In this document: piece after piece, positions 49,801 through 58,800 of the stretch | How positions within the stretch are numbered: the first letter of the stretch is position 1 | Layout of the letters: every line of letters begins with the position of its first letter | Assembly (NCBI GenBank): GCA_903813345.2 | Contig: CAIIXF020000010.1 | Coordinates: 2,037,169-2,101,168 of the forward strand | DNA: 64,000 bases | Direction: 5' to 3' | DNA from: Owenia fusiformis | Taxonomy: Eukaryota > Annelida > Polychaeta > Sabellida > Oweniidae | Notes under the pieces: model-generated | Told to the model about the DNA's origin: nothing | The model's input: the letters and a program-made list of their open reading frames with translations, nothing else | Database searches by the model: none | Program-made: the position numbers and the translations under genes

Positions 49801-52800
49801 GAAAACTATTCACAAAAGTGTTCCAGAGACTCAAATTTACTTGGTTGAGGTTTTATTGGAAGATAGCTTGCCTTAGGAGACAATTCCAACCCAGAAGAAA
49901 GCCAGAAAACTGCAGGTTTAATGATGCAATGTTTTACATTCATGAATACAAGTTAAGTACTGTATATCTGATCCCCGCATATAAAACACTGGCGTATTTG
50001 ACATGTACTAATATGTTCAAACTATAATGTAGAACCTTTTCAATATGGCAATTTAATGGTACTGTAGATGCTTTTACAGTAGGTTTGTTTGTATTTTATA
50101 TTCACAGTATTTGGTGATGTGATTGTAATCACGTCTTGTGCCTCAATGTTGTGAAATTAACTCCCTTTCTCCTTGTTAACTGTTTTTTAACTTAAGAAAA
50201 GACAAAATTTATGCACCGTTAATACTGACTTTCATTGTAAAAAGTAAAAAAACGTGCCAATTTATGATGTCATCATGATTTCAATTGTGTAAGACAACAT
50301 TCAGTTTTAAACTTTTTTATCTTTCATTTTATTAAGAGGATACAACTCATTTGGTTGTATAATTTGAAATTAAGGTAGTTATACATTTGGCATCTTGGAA
50401 TTAATAATTATATTAAAAGGTGCATTAACAGGGCCTACAACCTTGTTTATTTTTTGAGGAGCCACTCAGTAAAATTATGATATCTCTGTACCATGATGTC
50501 CAATCAAGATCATTTGAGTACCTGTGTGTTCCTGAGACATTTGAGTATCCGGGAATGACAATGTCTAACCAAATTATGACAGAAATCGGGAAGACAAAAT
50601 CTGAGATGCACAAACAAAATTGCTTGTGAAAACTATTTACAAAAGTGTTTCAGAGACTCTAATCTACTTGGTTGAGGTTTTATTTAAAGATACATTGCTT
50701 ATAAAGCAGGTAAAGGTGTATACAGAACACAGAAGCAATTGCCATATTGAAAAGATTCTACATTGTGGATTAGATTCCCACCAGGGTGGAGTGACTTTTT
50801 CACATCAGCCCTTAGCATAGGATTTGATCCTATGTTTTCAGATTAACTTGTATTCATGAACGTAAAACATTGCATCATGAAATCTGCAGTTTTCTGGGTT
50901 TTCTTTGGGTTGGAATTGTCTCATAGGGGCTTTCTGACTACAAAACAAACCCTTGACCAAATAGTTTGTGTCTCTAGAACATTTTTGTCAATAGTTATTA
51001 TAAGCAATTCCTGATTTCAGTCATAAACTACATCGATATAGCGTGTAAACTTTCGGTAGATGTCATTTCTGAATGCCAAAACACACAGGTACTCAAATAA
51101 TCTTGATGTGACATCATGGTGCAGAGAAATCGTAATTCTACTGAATGGCTCCACAAAAATGAACAAGGTTAGACCACCTTAATTTAACTAAATTATGTCA
51201 CCACCAAAATTTCCAAAATTCACAAGGTGGTGACATTTTGTCACATAAATTCCTTGTACAGTGATATTAAAATTATATTTTCATCAACTTTGTATCAAGT
51301 AAAAAGAATGTACCAGGACTCTATTTTCAACATAAAACAAGAAAATATTTTGAATTTTTTGCTCATTAAAAACTAATAATATATTGTTGTAAGAAAATAA
51401 AAATTATAGGTCACCAACTATAGTTATTCTGTTTTTCTAGTTTGAAATTTGAATTATCCTTATCATTCACAAGATTGTTTAGGACTGACAATTTTACATG
51501 TGTATAACTACCTTGTAGGCATTGATGTGAATATGTTTTAAAACATCCAAAGCACAAAATGGAATCATCCAAAGTGTTGGCACTTTACTGTCTAGGGATT
51601 ATTTGTCTCCAAATAACAGTTGATGGGAGTAAAATACTGTTATTCCCTAATGATGTAGGCTATAACAGCAGAGTAATGAACATGCTTAAACTAGGAAGAA
51701 TGCTCACTAATGCAAAACACCAGGTAACATGTGTTATTTCTGACAAAATGAGAGAAGAGGCAATGTTTAAATTAGCTGAGGGGGAAAACGCTGACTTAAG
51801 CTTCAACGTGGTCAGCTATAAAACTCCACCAGTGGAAATGAGGACTGACAACGAAGACTTATCTGATCTAATGCTTAATCTAGATATGCCCCAGCTTTAT
51901 GTAATCGTTGGTGCCATGTTCTTTAATACATTGGAGAACACACTAAAGGACAAAACTATCGTTAAGTTGGCTAAAGAAGATTTTGACCTGATTATAACTG
52001 ATGAACTTGTGTTTTTTCCAAGAATCATATCTGCAAATAGAAGCATTCCAATCATTTTGTACAGCAATTTTGGCACTCTGACTTTTGACTCAGACATTAT
52101 TCCAAGGTACAGCTTAGCATTCGTTAATGGATGTTTCAATAGATTCAGTGATGTCATGTCATTTTTTCAAAGACTGGAAAATGTTTGGGAATATTTGAGA
52201 GTGAAATTGGTATTGTCTGATGCTTACTCTGCAGCTAAAGTGCTTTGTAGAAGCTATGGCTATGGAAAGTCTTGTGACAATATAAGGGAAATTCACAAGA
52301 CTGTTAACCTTGTGCTTATGAACAGAAATGATGTTATACACTATCCTGCACCATATATGCCACATATTGTGTCTACAGAAGGGTTTTTCTTGGAAAAGCC
52401 TAAACCTTTAGATGCCTATTACAAAGATATTTTAAAGGGGTCAGAAACACATGGCATTATTGTGGTAAGCTTTGGATCGCTTTTTAGGAGATTAGGACGG
52501 AAATATCGCACCATATTTGCTAAAGCATTTTCCAGAATGCCCCAGACAGTGATATGGAGTTACGAAGGTGAAACGCCTGAAGGCCTAGGTGAGAATACGA
52601 TTGTCAACAAATGGATTCCACAAACTGATCTGCTGTCAAGTCCTGCAGTTAAACTATTTGTAACACAGTGTGGAGCATCGTCATTATTTGAGGCATTGAA
52701 TAATGGCCTCCCTGTCGTTGGTGTTCCTTTCATTGGTGACCAGGAGTACAACTGTCTGAAACTTGCAAAGAGAGTCAAGTCAGCCAAGATTGTCAAGTTG

Positions 52801-55800
52801 AACACAATTACAAGTGAACAGCTACAAAATGCAATGGAAGAGGTCATTAACAATGAAACGTACAGAACAAATGCAAGGAAAGCTGCCACAATGTACCATG
52901 ATCAACTCATTGATCCAAGAAATAAAACATTATATTGGATTGAGTATGTTATTCGCCATAAAGGAGCACAGCACTTGAGATCAGCTGGGGAAAATCAACT
53001 TAACTTTTTCCAGTATTATCTCCTTGATATAGCTGGATCAGTTGTAATTGTGATCATTATTGCCTTGACCAGTGTTACTGTGATTGTGAAAGCGTTACTA
53101 AAGTGCTTGGTAAATGCTACAAAACTTAAAAAAGCATAGTTTTGCAAGTTATACCTGGCTTTTTCAACCTTATATACTCTGTAAGATGTAAACAAGAGAT
53201 GGATTGGCTAAAAGTACATTAGAACTTACAAGAACTGATGATATATACTATTGATACAAGGGGATTTTATTGTTTATTTCATGTAAATCATAGAATCTTG
53301 GTCTTTATTCCTTAATTATAAATATACTTGCAATTTCGGAATTTTGTTTTCATATAAATGTAGAAAATAAAAAATTTCAATATAAGAACATCAAGAAGTG
53401 CTGTTTAGAAATCGGCTAAGTGTGCCTAGTTGGTAACCTCAGTGGCAGAGTCGAGGTTACCAATATCGCTTGGCCCCGGGTTCGTTTGCCGGTTCAGACA
53501 AGTTTGTTTGTGCGTTATGTAATTCTGGGTGTTTCACTGAGTGGTTCACGACTCGTATAAAAGGCTGTGGTGTGTACCTGTATGTCTGTGTACCTGTGCA
53601 CACAAAAGAACACAGGGCTCCTTCAAGGAGGGGTTTCTGGCTCTGTCTTCGAGTGTAAAATACGTAAAATACGGAATATACCAATGAGGTATTGCTCGCC
53701 AAATATGGCGGTAACCAAGATATAAAAAAAATAACCAGAGGAAATGCAGGGCTATTCTCTATACTGTCCTACTATATCATTATAAATTTTACATTTATTA
53801 TACATAATACAGCTACCATTGTAAATAACATTTTTACCAATCTCCAGTTATTGACACATGTGTTGCAGTGTTACCATGATGCCACTGAAATATACGTGTT
53901 GGTGGATTTTTAGAGTATGAATTATCCCAGAAGTCCAGACTTGTCACAAGAGAATGTAACATGTCATCATCAGAAATGTTTCCAGGGAATTGTGGGTCAA
54001 CAATTCTTTGTATCCATGTGGAGTCTTCATTGTGTCTTGTTTGCTGTACAATCCATAGCAATACAATCAGCATTGGTACTCTCTTCATACTGTTTGTCCT
54101 TAGAGTCGTCTCGTGGTGTACGATATCATGAATTTCTATGGCATTGACTATCAGATGCACCATGTTTGCATCATAATCAAATTTTTCCCCAGGTTTTATC
54201 ATGAAGTTTTTGATTATTGAAAGCAAACATTCTCCTAAATCAGTCTCTTGACAGTTCCTTTGGTGGTGTAGAAGAACTGTCCTCAGAATATGAGATGACA
54301 CGTGTGAACCACCATGTACTGTACAGGCCAAGTGTGTCATATACTTCAAAGTCAAAAGTAGTTTATTGTGAGGTAAAGTCAGCTTGTATTTTTGAACCTC
54401 TGGGAGGTCTATAATAGATTCCAACCAGTGACTTTCATATGATCTATACCTTGCACTCACCATAACATGTTTATCACATGCTTTTGACCTGAGGCAGAAA
54501 CACAGATCAATGTCAGTTGTACCTAAGGGTGCCCCTACCCTAAGCCAAACACTGGGGCCATGCAGGGCAGAATGTACACTAACTTCCCCTTTAAGATATG
54601 GTGTGTCATGTGGATGAGGCATATAGTGATCCACAACTCCTTGATCCATATGTTTTCTTACGCTTTTCTTTAATTCTACAGTGTTCATATATTTTAATGC
54701 CTCTAGAATGGTACAATGTAGAAATTTTAGCAGCTCCTTACTAGATAGTTCAGCTACCCCATTTTCATTGATATCTTTCAGGCATTGGGCAGGTAAGGGT
54801 TTGGGTAGCATTTTAGTGTCAATTCTGACTGTTCGAAATCCTTGATTTGGAAACACAGAAAATTCAGAAACTTCAGTGACAGCTTTAGACAGAGTTAATA
54901 AAGGCTCATAGTCATATTCATCAGCATTTACTATTTTAGTACCATCATAGTAGCTCCCTCTATTTAACACTCCATCAGTAGCAAGTGTAGGTTCTGTCTT
55001 GCCAACATTCACACATATATCTTTAACCAGGTTCTCAACAAATGTTGTCTGTTCTTTAAGTTGACTTGGTGTATACACATTCTGTATGTCAACTTTATGA
55101 GCTGTGAACTCCACAAATTCAGTTAGTTGCACTATTGTGATATGCCGATCAAAAGCATAATTTGATTCAGTAGATTTATTATGAGAAAAGGAAGACATCT
55201 TTGTAGTTCTTCAGTTAAGTTAGTTAGTGCTGTACTTTAAAAGGACAATGATTGGAAAACACTCATTTACTTAGTAATTTCATGTGATGCATTTGTCCTT
55301 ATAAGTATTTAAAGGTCACCTTATCTTGAGTATGCTTAATCATATTTCAAATGTTTGAAGACCTTTGAACAGTTTACATTAAGCAATTTCACTTCCTGGT
55401 TACAATTCCATATAGATGTCATTTCAGTATGTGTAATTTTGTTCATTCATTTGTTTCATTTAGTCAGCCATTTTGAATCCTTTTCAATATATATTATCAT
55501 CCCAGAGACTTATCTATAAAATTATGTCACCCATATGTAGTCATTCATATGATGCCATTTCAAATATTTTCACTGTGAAAATGGGATTTGTTTATTGCTA
55601 AATTTCAAAAAATAAAACACATAAACAAACATTGCTGTTGCAATATATGACATAATAATGCAGATGCGAGTAGGTAGTTACCAGTTTCGCCACCAGGTGG
55701 CTCGTTCGGGTCAGATAACATGGCGGGTATAGTAGAAAGTTCCCTTTAACTTAAATTACATCTGTTTTAGTGGTTCAATTTTCATATAACCCTTATGTAT

Positions 55801-58800
55801 CTAATAGTTATGCAAATTAAAATATGTCCAGTAAAAGAAAATGTTATCTGTCCAATACAAGAAAAGATATTTCACTTTTTGTGATTTTGTAACATGGGGT
55901 CTATGAGGAATCAACCCGAACTAGAAGTCAAATTTTCAAAAAAAATTAAATTTTCAAAGTTGATAAACAATTTTCGAAACCATTTTTCTAGATGTACTTC
56001 TACATGAAGATTTCAAATATGATATCACTTTGACTGAATTTTGAATATTTAATGACGTAAATCAAGATTATTTCTATTCGCATCTAGTCTATTAAACTGG
56101 TTTCTTTGGTTCTGCAAAATATGTCAGGATTGATTTGAAAGGTATCAGGAAAAGGATTCACCAAATTTATTAAAAAATATGTAAGATAGTAACTATAACT
56201 GAACATCGCTTTTTGTTTGTTTTATCTTAATAGTTGAGAAGCAGCAACAAGAGCTGAATGACTGGTGTAACAAGGCTGTGCCAACCCACTCCAATAAACA
56301 TGAAGAGGATGATGGTATAGTCCTAGAAGAACTGGACATAAACGACAGTGGCAGTGAACGATCACTTGATGTAAGAAAATTAAAAATAGAAAAACAGCAA
56401 AATATTTATGTTTTTTTGCATTCAGTGGAATATGCTATTATTAATTACTCAGTGATGAACTTTATTGTTTTTTCTTATTTTCAACCCTCATATAATATTT
56501 GGTTGCATAAAACATATACACAAAATGTAGAATGTTTAATTTTCAACCTTTGAAAATAGTGCATGTTATTTAGTTAGAGAACAAAAGTGTTTGATTAAAT
56601 CATAAAAAGCAAAGTGTTTTATTTTGTACTGCCATTTATAGATGTCACTGGATAAAGAAGAGCTTGAGCCTTGGTTGGTTAAGGAGATGGACCAGTTACT
56701 GTCAGATACATGGCTTACTGGAGATGAGGAATTGTTTACCCAGATATTTCACCTCATTATGAGTGAGAATGTCAATGGTAAGAAATAATATCAAATTTAA
56801 AATGCTATTGAAAGCAAAATGTAGCGTTAAATTGCTGAAAATTTTCTTGTTGGGCATATTTAGATGGCTCAATGTCAGCTCTGATTTTGAAGTAATAGGT
56901 TTCAACCGATTTATTTATTTAGCTACATGTATTTTATGGTTAAGCCACTCTAAAGCTTCTGGATTCAGTAACTTTAAGCAACTGCTGTTTTTCACTTTGT
57001 TCTATACCCAGTGTGTAGAACTAATCCTGATTGGTCGATACATCGTTACATGACATCTAGAAATTTTCAAAAGCTCCTAATCAAGTTAACAAATTCAATT
57101 ATAATCAACAAGCTTCTAAAGTTTCCCAACTAATTGAACAAGCCAAAGAGGCACATGAACTCAAAACTATCTCATCAATTGACCAACTCAATAAATCTGA
57201 TAAAACTATTGGAGGTTAATTAAATCATTCCTTGGTAACAATTTACATAAAAATGATATTTCTAGTATCTATGATGATGTCTCTGGACACGACTTATCTA
57301 ACAACCTTGATATAGCTAACCGATTTATGAGTTTCTTTGCCTCAAAAAATCATACTGATGCAACTTTTGATCAATTGCCCCATTTCCCAATTAGGACTAA
57401 TTCTCTACTCATTTCCGCCCAGACCGATCAATTTGAGGTAATGAAAATAATTTTGTCCTTAGACACCTCAAAGGCATGTGGCCCAGATAACATCACAAAC
57501 AAAATGTTGAATTTGACAGCCCATACCATTTCAAAACCTTTAGCCAACTTATTCAACAAACTTTTATCAAAGTGTACCTACCCGGATATCTGGAAAATTG
57601 GAAATGTTTGCCCAATTTTTAAGAAGAATGACAAATCAAACATCAACAATTATAGACCTATCACTCTTTTAAGCTGTATCTCTAAAGTATTTGAAAAAGT
57701 TTTAGCTGATCGAATCAGGAAGCATTTAATTGACAATAATCTTCTTTTCAAACATCAGTCCGGATTCTTACCAGGTCATAGTACTATTCATCAACTTTTA
57801 TCGATTGAACATTTTCTTCAGAGCACATTTGAACAAGGAAAAGCTTCCAAAACAATTTTTCTAGATATAGCGGCTGCATTTGACAGAGTACCACATAAGC
57901 TACTACTTCATAAACTTTCAGCATATGGCTTCCAAGGGCAAATTCAAAAAATTATCAAATCTTACCTTACTAACAGAAAAATTGCTGTACAGATATCTGG
58001 GGAACTTTCAAATTATTCTGAAAATGACTTTATCAATTGTGGTGTCCCCCAGGGCTCAATACTTGGGCCAATATTATTTCTCCTATACATTAATGACCTT
58101 CCAGACAATCTGGAGGGGCATTGCTATATTTATGCGGATGACACTTCTCTACATCATCCTTTTGACCCTAAGCATCCACAAGAAGTAGATGCAATAGCCA
58201 GATCTAACCTAATTAAAATTGAAAAATGGTCTGACACCTGGAAATTGGAGTTTAAACCTGAAAAGAGTTCTGAAATGATATTCCACTCATCCAGATCTAA
58301 AGTCGATAATGTTTCTGTTTCAAAGTTAAACAATGTTGAAATTACCAGAGATCACGAGCACAAACATCTGGGATTTACTTTTGACCCAAGCTTATCATAT
58401 GACAAGCATATTGGAGAAATCACATCAAAAATACGAAAAATGTTGAACCCTTTAAAGAAACTTAAATATAAGTTAGGTAGTAAGCATCTAGAAACCATAT
58501 TTAAGTCCTTTATTTTACCCCATTTTGACTATGGTGCTATCATGTACAGCACAGCCTCAAAGTTCCTATTACAACGACTCGACAGTCTTTATTATAAAGC
58601 TGCACTTTATTGTTCTGGGTGTATCCAAGGGAGCAGTTCAAAAAAGGTTTTAAACCTACTCAATTGGCCAACTCTTGAATCAAGACGCAGTATCCAGATT
58701 AACAACTTTATGTTCAAAATTGTAAATGGTACAAGTCCTCCCTATGTAACTGATATTTTTGACAAATTTAGAAACCATGCAAACAGAGTATTGAGATATA

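Larger units (their letters stand above)
48846..51558. other. Spacer between the UGT genes
   Basis: 48846-48990 is the 3' flank shared with UGT-2 ('gtacattagaacttacaag'). 49430-50410 is the diverged duplicate of the UGT-1 upstream block. Repeats at 49605-51180 are listed separately. A CACC/GGTG-family hairpin pair lies at 51195-51250. No gene is supported. Confidence 0.6.

Noticed and set aside
53421-53490. Considered as a functional tRNA gene
   Set aside because: A and B boxes are present, but no acceptor stem or anticodon arm pairs correctly, and a SINE body and A-rich tail follow.
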